64,000 nucleotides of DNA from Glandiceps talaboti (GCF_964340395.1 NC_135554.1:10131475-10195474); one strand, 5' to 3'. Counted from the stretch's first letter, positions 23,885 through 35,684 are shown. Translations and numbers: made by a program. Notes: generated from the letters alone by a model not told the origin.

Positions 23885-25892
23885 GTCATCATTTTCTAAA
23901 ATTCGGCTGGCTCAATTGTAATGAAATTTGGAATATATAATATTTAGGGTAATAGCTAGACCTGGTTAGGTTTTCAGCCAGATCGGTTAATGTTTAATTA
24001 GAGAAATTTGCATATTAATGAAATCAAATAATTAAGCAATATCTTAAGACTGCATACTTCAATTTCAATATAATTTAGTATATTCGTTATAACAACATAC
24101 ATTTGTCCTATAAAATTTGATGATGTACCTTACAGCGTTAACGAATAATTTGCATAATTAATTATTTTGGTAATTAGGCTATATCTTAAGAATGCAAACT
24201 TCATATTCAACATAATTTAGTACATACGTTAAACATAGGAAAACACATATGCCCTATAAAGTTAGCTGATGTACCTTACAGTGTTAATGAATAATTTGCA
24301 TAATTAATGATTTTCGGTAATTAGGCTATATCATGAGAATACATACTTCAATTTCAATATAATTCAGTACACATGTTAACAATAACAATCGCACATGTCC
24401 CGTAATTGTTGTTGAAGTACCTTTCAGTGTTAATGAATAATTTGCATAATGAATTATTCTTGGTAATTAGGCTATATCTTACGACTGCATACTTCAATTT
24501 CAATACAATTCAGTAGATACATTAACTATAACAAATTGTGTATGTCCTATAAAGTTAGTTGATGTACCTTACAGTGTTAATGAATAATTTGCATAATTAA
24601 TGATTTTCGGTAATTAGGCTATATTTTAGGACTGCATGCTTCAATTTCAATACAAATTAGTACATAACGTTAACCACAACAAAGCGGGTACGTCCTATAA
24701 AATTTGGTGCTATAGCGTACAGTTTTAATGAAAACTTTGCATAATTAATGATTTTAGGTAACTTCGTTGTATCTTAAAAATGCAAGCTTCAAATTTCGTA
24801 TAATATGATACATATATCAACCATAATAATACGCACCTGTCCTATGAAGTTTGTTGCTACAACTTTTACCTTTTAATGAGTATTTTGAATAATGAACGAT
24901 ATTCAGTAATTAAGCAGTATCATGCACTCTTCAAATTCCGTATAATTTGACACACACATTAACTTAAGAAAGCACGCTTGTCCAAAAACAAAGCCTTTTA
25001 CCATATTTTTATTTTTATTTTTAATGAGTTATTTGCAGAATTAGTGATTCTCTTACGGGAGGCCTTCAGTTTAAATCTGGTTTCCTATGATATTACATTA
25101 CATAATAATTATGAAACTTGCACTAGATCCCAAAGGTTTCAATGATCAAATATCAAACATGATAGTAACTCAGACACATACGAACTTTCTTATAATGTTT
25201 ATTTTAAATGATCATTGAGTTGTCGACGAATGAATATTTAGCTTCTTATTAAACTACCATCATTTAAATTGGCTATGAACAAACACAATATTAAGAATTG
25301 TTGGAGTATTGTTGTTAATAGAATCATTCAATCGGAATAATTGGAATAATGGAATGTGAGACTGTGTATACGATCTGTGGTTGAAATTTATGTGAACAAT
25401 TTGTTTACAGCCGTTGTTTTCTCCATATTTGACTATTGATTGTTTGATTGATTGATTGATTTACTGATTTATTTACTGATTGATTGATTGATTGATTGAT
25501 TGATATATATGATTTTAAGTAATAAGTAATAATGTGCTTTATTATTCCGTGACATTAATTAAGTGCCCATCAAGTGATATACCTATTGAAAATCTCAAAT
25601 AGAATATAGATATTTAGGCAAAATCTCCATATGTATTCATAGTACCGTGGCCACCGGCCTAACGTACAAAAATCAATATATACAAACAAACTGCGAATGG
25701 AGATCTTTGTTGTGACAAACAGTAATGGTACATACAAATCCACATACTAAGACTATATAAAGCCAAAATTAGTCTATCATACTTTGACGTAAACGGAAAC
25801 CAAAAATACAAACTTTGCTAAATTATTCTGAGTATGAACATGATTTGTTCTCATCAAAGAATAACATTTAAATTGCGATGGATATGACTGAC

Positions 25893-25986
<94 letters not shown>

Positions 25987-26708
25987 GTTGGTTGGTTGGT
26001 TGGTTGGTTGGTTGGTTGATTAACCGACCGACTGACAGACTGACTGACTGGTAGACTTTATTTCTATGAAACTAGTGTTTATAGCATATACTTACCGGAA
26101 TGCAAAAGGCCAATGCATCAAATACATATCTAGGTAGTCCAATCCAAGATCTTTCAATGTTTGTTGACATACAGGTTTAACATCTTCAGCAGCATGCATA
26201 GTATTCCATAGCTTGGAGGTGATGAACACATCTTCTCGTTCAATGTCCTGAATAAACAAGAACATATACCATTACATTATTTCAAGATAAACGTTTTTCT
26301 TAATTAAGAGCTTAATAAGTGTACCGTCACTACACATGCAAACTGTAAAGAATGACATTGCTACTTGTAATGATCACTAACTGTTACCACAACTATCTAC
26401 ATTTCCAAATCAGATTCTTGATATTGTCCTTGTGCATCCCATACACGTTTATTATGTGAAAAAAAGAAGAACGAAATACCTATAATTCGACATAGTATTT
26501 GCCAACCCACCTTCCCAACACGACCTTTCAGTCCTCTTCCAATTTCTTCTTCAGTTTTGTAAGCATATGCGCCATCAAAGTGACGGTATCCACAGTCTAA
26601 CGCTACATTCACCGACTGCTCGACTTCACCATGATTAAAACCAGTCCACGTACCAAGTCCAACCATTGGTATTTTTGCACCAGTGTATAGCTCTAGTGAG
26701 GTTGCCAT
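20533..26708 (-). CDS. AKR1A1-like aldo-keto reductase copy B (complete, 7 exons)
   Basis: NADPH-dependent aldo-keto reductase, 333 aa (AKR1A1 is about 325). Exons, minus strand: 1 26511-26708, 2 26096-26247, 3 23480-23705, 4 22130-22329, 5 21890-21962, 6 21460-21552, 7 20533-20592. All introns are GT-AG and phases agree. Catalytic tetrad Asp45, Tyr50 (HFDGAYAY), Lys78 (TSKLW), His111 (LMHWP). Ser170/Asn171 (SNFN), AYSPLG and IPKS (271-272) bind cofactor. IPKSENPLR replaces the usual IPKSVTPSR but keeps Lys, Ser, Arg and Asn. Exon 3 is 24 bp longer than in copies A and C (an eight-residue longer loop, [10 protein letters not shown]...). The C-terminus is short ([18 protein letters not shown]). 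A CAG acceptor just before the ATG suggests a 5'UTR intron; AATAAA follows the stop by 5 nt. The specific substrate cannot be told; aldehyde reduction is the family activity. Confidence 0.88.
21110..21232. mobile_element. Foldback MITE (~123 bp)
   Basis: ATTCCCCAA (21110-21118) pairs with TTGGGGAAT (21224-21232), and inner arms GGAAAATACGAGTG / CACGAGTATTTTCC pair around 21160. Lies in intron 6 of AKR copy B. Confidence 0.6.
21250..21420 (+). repeat. Dispersed repeat D4, copy 1
   Basis: Matches pieces at 53490-53520 and 53855-54010 in the same order (GGGAAAGTAATG.CAATTTTG; GACATAG/GATGTAGAAC.ACCA; TTTTTTGTT; CATGGTATAAT). Non-coding, lies in intron 6 of AKR copy B. Confidence 0.5.
22549..22697. 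repeat. Compound (TATG)n-(TG)n-(TGCG)n microsatellite
   Basis: About 14 TATG units pass into TG dinucleotides and then into mixed TGCG/TG units. Long frames across it are repeat translations only. Lies in intron 3 of AKR copy B. Confidence 0.9.
23165..23345 (+). repeat. Dispersed repeat D1, copy 2
   Basis: Second copy of the repeat at 1845-2045. Lies in intron 3 of AKR copy B. Confidence 0.5.
23756..25075 (+). mobile_element. P1 element copy d (longest copy, ~146-bp tandem array)
   Basis: The left end is a perfect hairpin: TACCTCCCGT (23756-23765), loop AAGGGT, ACGGGAGGTA (23772-23781). Next come (TCTG)n at 23797-23884, TGTGTCATC, the GGCTGGCTCAATTGTAATGA block, and about seven core units. 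The phrase TTTGCATAATTAATGATTTT recurs near 24151, 24297, 24443, 24589 and 24738, a period of 146-148 bp. The right end is CTTACGGGAGGCCTTCAG (25052-25069), inverted relative to the left end. This order (short inverted ends, tetranucleotide microsatellite, ~150-bp tandem core, terminal hairpin, no ORF) is that of pearl/CvA-type elements, regarded as non-autonomous Helentron relatives. Inserted in intron 2 of AKR copy B, 50 bp upstream of the exon 3 acceptor. Confidence 0.75.
25434..25502. repeat. (GATT)n microsatellite
   Basis: Interrupted GATT/TGAT tetranucleotide run, in intron 2 of AKR copy B. Confidence 0.85.
25892..26050. repeat. (GATT)n to (GGTT)n microsatellite
   Basis: About 22 GATT units change sharply into about 9 GGTT units and then GACT units. 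The far end lies 46 bp from the exon 2 donor of AKR copy B. Confidence 0.9.
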
Positions 26709-27179
26709 GTCTGCTGGTGAAATACTGTAACTTTAGAGTGAAATTCGATGTAACCAACGAGCTGGTTTGTCTAGAACAAGAGTGGCCGAAATGTGACACG
26801 TCATTCATATAAAAAAGCAAATTGCGATGAACGGGACATTGCAAATCTTTTGGTGGAAGAATTAAAGAACAAAAACTTTTCAATAAAGGTAGTCGTGCTA
26901 ATGACGTTGTGACGCTATGTTGCTAGAATTTGTTCGTCCCCAATGTTACGTATTGGATTGACAGCCATTATTGCATACCTACAGTTTTTTAAATGGGCTT
27001 TTGTGTCCAGGAACCGTTTACATGTGAATAACATTGCTCTAGAATGGTCTTGTTCTGAAAACAGTCCTATTCTGACTCAAAAGACGTTTGACTTCTGAGA
27101 GACATGATATTTAACTTACATAAAATACACTAGCACATCTTCCTGCACTGAGCAATATTTTCGAGGCCGTCACATAACT

Positions 27180-28962
27180 AAGGATATATCTGCTCTTTAG
27201 ATAGAGCATGACGTACTGACTGCCAAGTTGTGGTCTTTTAATCGTTAGTGTATTCGCTTTGAATTCCAGGGCATTGACAATATGTCATTTCCACAGTGAC
27301 ACTCGTCTTACGACTCGCATGACCTGATAATATCACACTATATATATTCAATTATTCTTGACACACTTGTGGATACATGTATCATCATCATTTCATTTTG
27401 TTAAGTTTGTCAATCTGCACTTATATTTCTGATAATTTCAGCATGATATAATAATTTATTCACAGAAACTGTACTCCAAAAGGTGATATCTATTCTTTGA
27501 AAGATTAAGATAATTGCGCGAAATGATAAATGGTAGGTTGAAAATGAGAAATGGATATCTCCTAGCTACAGCCGGCCGACAAAAATATCACTGGTGCAGG
27601 TTACGTCAGCCACGATGTACCGTTATCATTCCTAACACATGATACATATATTTTGTCACTAATATGAATTGAAACCAGCAACTTTTATTCAGTCTGTTCT
27701 GGATGAGCTCTAAAATGACCTGAAATGACCCTGGTGGGTGTGGTGAATGTAATTATACTTTCAGTAGAATGGCGTTCGACTTCTGTGGGACGCGATTATT
27801 TTTATAGTCTATTGACACAGTGGTCTTTGATGAGTTAAGTGTCTGCCAAAAAAATATGCTTACGTTGTTGAGATAGTATATTTTGACGAAGACACATTGA
27901 CTTTGTGTTTAACAAACTTGACAGTTTTGAGGTCATGTTGTAAAAATGTAACAAAGGTATGTCTTTTTTAATTTTGCGGCTAATCATGGCGACGTGTCCC
28001 AGGTAAGGTCTAAGTGGTTTGCTAAAACTGTACAAGAATTTGAAGTAATTGGTTTAGGCTTACATAATATTAATCTTCAGTTGAACGGACTATGTTTTGC
28101 ATTAGGATTAAAGTCACTGGAGTAACAAAACATTTAAAACAGGCCTATGTCGTAGTCGTTGTAATGTGTATCAAGAGTTGTAGTAAGCTTGTAGTGCTGA
28201 TTAAAACACGGGAAAATCTTGTTTTCCATTTTGGTCTCAGGAAGCGGGACATGATATTGTTTTCAAACGATCTGTACTTTTTATCCCGGAACATTTACTA
28301 AATTGAAACAAATAAATCCTTAGAGGGTCACCTAGGCCCACATCGTATACTCTAACATTTTACTTGAGCTTTGATAAATACGATTTAGTACCTGATTCAC
28401 GTGACAACGCATAGTGTTTTATATACAGAAAAGATTACATACCTTATCACACTCGACCATCCCAACGCATTTGGGAATTTTAGCAAACCTTCCCTAATAG
28501 CAAAGCTATGCTTCGAAATAAGTAGGAAAGGTTACCCTCCAAATCTGACGACAGTTGGCGATTTGTGAACATTTCATCAAGGAGGGTTGACCTGGTGTAT
28601 AAATATACATACATGTGAAGGCCATCTAATAATAGAGCATGAATGATGACGTATTGACTGACAGGCTGTGCTCTTTTAATTGTTCGTGTATTCACTTTGA
28701 ATTCCAGGGCATTGACAAATGAACAATCGGTTATTGCTCGAAACCACCCCTTTTCCTTTGTTGTATTACCGTTTGTGTCATTTCCATACTGACACTCGTC
28801 TAACGACTTGTATGACCTGAAATAAATCCTTAGAGGGTCACCTAGGTCCGCATCGTATACTCTAACATTTTACTTGAGCTTTGATAAATACGATTTAGTA
28901 CCTGATTCACGTGACAACGCGTGGACTGGTGTCGTAATGACAGAAATGATTACATACCTTAT
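27180..28962. repeat. Duplicated segments upstream of AKR copy B
   Basis: 28311-28410 is repeated at 28821-28920 with two differences, and the match weakly continues to a shared ATTACATACCTTATC (28433-28447, 28951-28965). On the minus strand that is a GATAAG|GTATGT donor-like site. Separately 27205-27325 resembles 28633-28822 (TTTGAATTCCAGGGCATTGACA, CACTCGTCT.ACGACT). The region lies 5' of copy B and may hold its promoter and leader exons in duplicate. No coding exon seen. Confidence 0.6.
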
Positions 28963-29156
28963 CTGTTGCTAAATCCAATAAACATTGTCGTATGTTACGA
29001 AAGTAATGTATATTTTCCATCGTCCTAAACGTCACAAAGATAATTCAACTTACCAGGGTAGGGAAGTATGTAGACTTATAGTTGTTAATTTTTAGGGTAC
29101 ATGTTCCATGATTAGGCGTTGTCTGACACAAACTTAGCTGGTATCTAGATCTGTCT

Positions 29157-29158
29157 GG

Positions 29159-29209
<51 letters not shown>

Positions 29210-29341
29210 GGTCTGCCTTCCTGCCTGCCTGCCTGCATACATACTATGTATGTATGTATGTATGTATGTATGTATGTATTTATGTATGTATGTATGTATG
29301 TATGTATGTATGTATGTATGTATGTATGTATGTATGTATGT
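29157..29341. repeat. (TCTG)n-(TATG)n microsatellite
   Basis: About 12 TCTG units, a CCTG transition and about 24 TATG units. Confidence 0.9.
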
Positions 29342-29559
29342 CGGCATGCCTGTCTTTCAGGAACAATTGATCCAAACGAGCTAAATTTGGACATTTTCAA
29401 TGTAAATATGTCGATAACTGATCAGAATATTAGTTGGAATGAGATACAATTATCCGTTTAACATCGTAAATACTCCAATATGCGTAATAATTGAATACAT
29501 TATTCATCCAAATATATAATCCTCAGAGTCACAGGAATATTTTCGTTTAGCCTGGTTTC

Positions 29560-29744
<185 letters not shown>

Positions 29745-31266
29745 ATATGTGTCTATCTGTTGTCTTGCTGTCTCTGTGTGCTTCTTGTTGTGCATGGCAA
29801 AATTTACAATGAACCACTATTTGATAGTTGTATTGCTTATTATCAAATGCATTAAAAGGGAAAAGGGTGAGGCTTGTGTTATGTTAGGTGCATTCATGTT
29901 CGTTATTATTAAATGGTGTTTTGCTGAATGCAAACAGACTATATGTACTGGACATAGATGTTTCCATGCATGTAAGTTCACTATTATACTACTGTCTTGT
30001 AATAAGTGCAGTACACTGTTCACTGATGTCCACGTAGTCTATCATTTATAGTTTGTAGACTGTTCTGTATAACCAGAATAAAAACACTGACTATTTTACA
30101 AAGACATAATTTTAAACATCTTTGTTAGAATCGCAACTTTTTTTGTGTTACTTCGAATGTGCAAATACGACAGTGAAAGTGAGCAACTGGATGAAGACGA
30201 TTTTGCGGAATTGTATGGACACCACAGACATAAAATTTGTAGTCTGGGCAAAGAAGTTGCAGATGATTTCTAACACGTTCTAAGCGGATAGGACAAACAT
30301 AGAAGTTCATCCGTAATACTTTTAATATACTAAGGACAACTCCAAAAAAAAGTCATTTGAGTCAATCCTGCAGTGACCAACATCTCTACAACTGATTCTA
30401 ACAAGCTATATACCAGGTAAAAAGCAAGATAAAAAGTGTAACATAATCACGTTGTCACAGTTGCTATGAATATGATCATTGCCAAGAGCTTTCAACTTAG
30501 ATGTTTGTTTTAAACGTACTTGACATTAAGGGTACAAGTAGTATCTACAATGAGTCCTAAGGCAAATGATTTACCATGTTGTCATTTCCACAACATGTGA
30601 AAAGAACAGAATTATGTATAATGATAGATTAGATTAGAAAACAAATGCAGTGAATTTCCACATTGAACATTTGGCTCAAAGCTGCACTACCTTCACTTGC
30701 AAATGACTGAAATCGAACCTGGTACTAGGTTATAACTAAAAAATCGATACGGTGACGTAATTTATTATACATATCAAAACATGTACAAGAACTCCCTACT
30801 ATACAATCAATAGTTCTGTGAATGGCAGAACACAAATTGTAGTGTCATTGAAGGTACTGTAGTTTGCATCGACATCAACATTGATTAGAATAGTAAATCC
30901 AAGTGACATTGTTTGTAAGTATTTTCATGCAAGCAAAAACAAAACGTATAAACTCACCTAGTGTCACTTTAATGTCTTAAGATAAAAATACATTCCAAAC
31001 TGACAAGGATCATTATAACATGTTTCTTTTATACAGACGTTTTGCTATTATATAATGTGGATATTTTAAATGATAATTTGTGCTAATATACATTTACAGT
31101 ATGACGCTAATGACGCGACTGGTCGGTAACATAACAATGTTAACCACCTTCTTTTTACAGACAATATTTTGTTTCTGTTGTTGCCTTTGAATTTAACTGA
31201 GTCATGTCGTCTTAATATCTAAGTGGCTAACCTAGTCACTAAAGTGTTTTAATAAACATAGCTTAC
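29745..31266. other. No gene seen
   Basis: AT-rich DNA. Open frames of 60-100 codons have no family resemblance and no splice-site or exon-length support. No exon 4-7 sequence belonging to the relic exons at 31267-32107 was found here. Confidence 0.35.
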
Positions 31267-32107
31267 CTGCAATACAGCTGGTTTTATTCGACAGTTTTCC
31301 AATACTTTGGTTAGTTGTTTGCTATTGAAATCGCACAACCCAATATGTTTACAAAGTCCATCATCTACCAGTTTCTCCATAGCAGTCCACGTCTCTAAAA
31401 ACGAGCTGTCAATGCACGCCAGAGTTCCATCAGGATTTGTTTGGAAACAATTTTGTGCATCGTCCGTGGGACAATAATCTGGTATGACCTTCCTACGAAA
31501 TCAGAGTTTGCTAAGTAAGGAATCTGGGATTAAAATACCAAAAATTTCTATTGTTCTGTTTCAATGCGATATATGTATTTTTAATAGAACCTGAATTGAC
31601 ATTACAAATGTTCGATTGATGATTGCCAAATTTAATCACATTGTATCAAGCTATTGTTTGGCTACAAGAAGAACCAACAGGGTTGTCAAAAAATATGTAC
31701 ATATGTGATATGTAATATGAGGATGAAAATGTGCACTAGTGAGTTCTTTGCACTAATACATATGCGTGTTGAATTCATTTGAACATGTCAATATTTCTTA
31801 GCGAAAGATGACACCGTACCGGTGGGCAGACAGACATACTCTCACCGGCCACGTATAGACCACCGCTACAAAAGATAAGAACCCATTTGAGAGCTACAAA
31901 ATGGTATTCATTCGTTTACTCTTATCTACATAAACAGGACGTACCATATTCTAACCGAAATGCAAAAGAGGCGTGCATTACATACAAATCTAGGTAGTCT
32001 AATCCAAGATCTTTCAATGTTTGTAGACACGCAGGTTTAACATCTTTAGCAGCATGCATAGTATTCCATAGTTTAGAGGTGATGAACACTTCGTCTCGTT
32101 CAATGTC
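31267..32107 (-). pseudogene. Relic AKR exons 2 and 3 (copy B-type)
   Basis: Exon 2 lies at 31956-32107 (152 bp) and exon 3 at 31267-31492 (226 bp, the longer exon 3 otherwise seen only in copy B). Both frames are open with correct phases. Exon 2 reads [20 protein letters not shown]... but ends VMHASFAFR, so the Trp-Pro after the catalytic His is Ala-Ser, and its donor is GTTAGA rather than GTAAGT. Exon 3 reads GLCDFNSKQ where active copies have GLSNFNSKQ, so both nicotinamide-binding residues (Ser, Asn) are replaced. No exon 1 or exons 4-7 lie alongside. Most likely a decayed tandem duplicate. Use as upstream alternative exons of copy B is a less likely reading. Confidence 0.7.
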
Positions 32108-34174
32108 CTGAACATTGAAGAACATACATTATTCATTGGTTAAACTTGAAACACTTGGCAATTTGAACGATGACAAGTCTTCTATTAAAGAAGACACAGG
32201 CTCCATCAAGTACTTTACTTCTATGTCACTTAATGGGGGCAAGATTTAAAAGAAATTGATGGCAACAAAGTGTCTGTAATATGCAAGAAATGGCTTATTT
32301 TAATAATTTATCTTGACCTTCAAAGTCATGGTCAGAGATTAACTACAAATATGGACAAACTTGCATGTGCTGAGAAACCAAGTGAGATGCCTTTGTCCAT
32401 ATGAAATATCACCTTTGTACTAGGTTTGGTTGAGATTGCATATTGTGTGTCAGAGAGATAATGTATTGAGGACGGATGTACGGAATGACGGACAGGCGGA
32501 CAGGCGTAGGCAATTATAATAGTTCCCCTCTCTTCGGGGACTAATTAAAGGGGACATAAGTAATAATTGTATTTGGTGAATATCACTGGTATTTCTCAAG
32601 AAGATAATGCAACAAATTTAAAATGCTATCATGAAGTACACAATCACAGTGAACTTCATCTAAAACATTTAAGGTTAAAGTCTATTCACAATATTTATCG
32701 TGAGGTACTAATTAAGTATAACTTTAGATTTTGGCACAAAATATCAATAATTACTGTATCCTTAATCATCAAACAATTTTAAAGTACAATGTAGTTCTTT
32801 GACTTCTGATTTGAGTTGTACAAATATATGCAAGACGCTTAAATATTGACACACATTTTTTTTCACTATGTGACCTTACCTTATATTCAACCGTGTACTA
32901 TGCACTTCCAATAGTGTCGACTTTTATTATAATTTACTGAATCAATATATTAATATAGAAGTAAGAAAAAGAATGTCACTATTGACACTTTTGAGTAGCA
33001 TTTACAAGTCATTTATGAAATACAGTGAACGTTAATGTACATGTTTTGTAAAATATTCCCCATTCGTTTATCCAAAATTACCCACTACACTTGGACATTT
33101 AGTCCTAAACCATGGCTTGATATATCGGTTGAATAGGTTTCAATATTAGCCAATGAAATTAATTACGATGAAATTCATTTACAACTACGAACTGTGTGAC
33201 ATATGTCAACTTTGGGTAGTTACATGTAATCGAAATATTTGCCTTTTTCTCTACTTGAACATACCAACATTCAAAAATATACAATTGGTCAAAACCTGTG
33301 ACACCTGTTCTGTTAATTAATCATCGACTAGAACAAACAGAAACGGTTGAAACCCTGTATAAGTAAAACACCATATACGCTTCCTAAATAAGAACCCATA
33401 GTTGTAGTTATAATTAAGAGAATGCTAAACAAACGCATGTAAGTCTTTCTTGTAGAGTAACTGTTAGATGAAATGCAGTGAAATAACTGTTATACTCTGC
33501 TTCAACTAACGATCAGGCAGTGACAATCTGAGACTTTGGGTGACAGGCAAATCAACTATTATGTTGCAAACAACTGAGTATAAAAGGACTTACCTCAAAT
33601 TTACCAAACTTTGATTCTGTCCTCAATCAGTATGTACTTGTCGCCAGGAGACTTACAGTGCTAAGAATTATGTGTACAGACAAAACTTATAATAACTCAG
33701 AATGAAGGAGTGACAAGGTATGTTATGTTGACAGTAATATAGGTCGGTCGGTCAGACGGCGTGTCACGTGACTTGTATATAAATCAATGTTTTCGTCAGG
33801 GGTCATTGAAATGAACACAGTAAAAAAAGTCACGTGTTTGAAATTCCGTTGACGTCTGACAGCATGCGGTGAATATATTTTGTTTGACATGAATGTGATG
33901 TTCTATAATAACATCCTTATTCTTTGTCTATAAAGCTCTACTATTAATATTGCATCGAGCACTGTTCTCGCCAGTGAGACACTTATACTCATATGAATAC
34001 AGCCATCCATCTATCCATCCATCCATCCATCCATACACACATACATACATACTGACAGACGGACAGACAGACAGACATAGAAAGAAACATCAGATAAACA
34101 AGCCCAGGGGAGCTGAAAATGACCAGTGATCTGATTATATCGGTGTTCGTTGCTGCAGAGGTAGCATTACCTAC
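32108..34174. other. Intergenic; element terminus at 32310-32546 and possible leader exon near 33594
   Basis: At 32520-32541 a hairpin AGTTCCCC..GGGGACT is followed by CTAAT, preceded by GACGGA/GGACAGGCGGACAGG runs, resembling the 3' terminus of a Helitron-like element. At 33594 (minus strand) a GAG|GTAAGT donor follows CCTGGCGACAAG, faintly like the leader exon of copy C. No coding exon 1 of an AKR gene was found. (ATCC)n run at 34007-34035. Confidence 0.3.
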
Positions 34175-34232
34175 CGACATGCAAAAGGCCAATGCATCAA
34201 ATACAAATCCAGGTAGTCCAGTCTAAGATCTT
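34175..34232 (-). pseudogene. Truncated AKR exon 2 fragment
   Basis: The last 58 bp of an exon 2, reading [19 protein letters not shown] up to a CG|GTAGGT donor. Homology stops abruptly at about 34233 in the middle of the exon, so this is a broken copy. It keeps the catalytic His. Confidence 0.75.
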
Positions 34233-34500
34233 GTCCGATTACATAACAAGCGATAGCGATTCTAGCTATAGTGGAAGCACGTTCTACTATTTAGAAGTCG
34301 AAATTCACAATGACAATAATACATGCAGTAGTGATGACGAAGATGTGGTAGTGGGGGATGCTTTTGTTGTACCATATATGTATGAACCACTACCACAACC
34401 ACGACTACAGCCAAACAACAATCCCCACCTGGAGATGGCCATTGACGATGTTGTTGTCGACAGAATTTACTGACTGGTAAGTTATGATAATAAAAAGTAG
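34233..34500 (+). other. Acidic/serine-rich open frame of unknown origin
   Basis: Directly at the breakpoint of the truncated AKR exon begins plus-strand open sequence reading SDYITSDSDSSYSGS..., an acidic stretch, then VPYMYEPLPQP, stopping at TGA 34470-34472. GTAAGT follows 5 nt later. A Ser/Asp-rich start followed by a Y-x-(F/Y)-E-P motif is typical of the invertebrate P2X7 C-terminal-domain-like proteins often carried near transposable elements. The diagnostic cysteine cluster is not seen, so the call stays open. Confidence 0.2.
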
Positions 34501-34700
34501 ATATTTTAAATTAGCAGATGAAGGAAAAAATTGGGTCGAAATTTCGAAAGTAGTTGTCCCATTGAGATCATAACACCGTAACAGTAGTACTATTTAGTGG
34601 GGTTATATCATCATACTGACTACCTGACTACACAGTGTGTGTACATATGCTAACTGTGTTTGAACCGCCATTCATATATTTCATGAGAACGTCTATGTAA

Positions 34701-35684
34701 GGCCAAAAAAAAAAAAATTGGTTCTGGTCAGGGTAAAATTTCTAAAGTGGTGCTACGACGCGCGTTTTTTTTTTTCCTAATTTTTTTTTTTTGCAAATTA
34801 GTAAATACACATTTTTGACACTTTACATGCTCTCGGCGGAAGATGTCATACAACTCTGGAAGTTGGCACTGTTGTATGGCAAGTTTTGTACGATGCGGAT
34901 CAATCATCCATCAGGGCATCACTAGTCACATTTACAAATTTGTCTTATCGCCCAGTGATTTGCAGTTATAATCCCATCCAAGATAATAATGAGTCTTGCC
35001 TTGCAACCACTGTATAATGTCATTGTGCAACTTGTAACGTTAAATAACGAGAAATAGGTCTGTCCAACGGACGTAGAGGAGGCAGTGTTTTCTTTCGAGC
35101 ACCGTCCATCATCAGGCTGATACGCAGTCTGTATACGCTACGATGTTCGACACGTCTTTCCATCTCATCGCAGATGGAAAGACGTGTCGAACATCGTAGC
35201 GCATACATCCAGAGCTAACTGCTTACGCTACAGGAAAATCTTTGTATTCAGAAGGCAGAACGAAACGATCACCAGAACTAAGAACACCTCGAAAGTCAGC
35301 TGAATTGATATCAACATTTCGATTGCTCACGACGTACTCAAACTTCAGACATTTTCGAAACATGTGAGCGGTTTACCACCTAGCACAGTGAACACACTAT
35401 TTCCCGTGATTCCCATCAACCACGCTCATCGTACATATTACGTACACATATCGTACGGGGGGTTATGGGTATGCAACAGTACTAGAAGAAAAGGGTACCC
35501 GTTACCAAATAGAAGTGCGCCATCACACGAGTTAACTTTTTCCGCTAGCCTTGCATATAGTGTTGATCGACGGGGAATTGTAAATAAGGAACGGGAAAGC
35601 AAAAATTATCGGAAAAAAAGGATCGACGCGGGGGTATTCAGGGCACGCACGCGCTGACCAGAACCAGACATATTTTTTTTGGCC
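34701..35684. mobile_element. Harbinger-like TIR element (984 bp) with TAA duplication
   Basis: The left end GGCCAAAAAAA...TTGGTTCTGGTCAG and the right end CTGACCAGAACCAGA...TTTTTTTTGGCC are inverted copies of about 35 bp. The flanking TAA on both sides (34698-34700, 35685-35687) is the TWA target duplication expected of PIF/Harbinger. A perfect 30-bp stem (35136-35165 with 35172-35201) sits near the centre. The 97-codon frame at 35364-35657 runs into the right TIR and shows no transposase motif, so the element looks non-autonomous. Confidence 0.7.

Noticed and set aside
29045-29461. Frames of Tyr-Ile-His-Thr and Met-Tyr-Val-Cys repeats
   Set aside because: Translations of TCTG/TATG microsatellites.
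35364-35657. 97-codon frame inside the Harbinger-like element
   Set aside because: No DDE or Myb-like motif, runs into the terminal inverted repeat; not supported as a gene.
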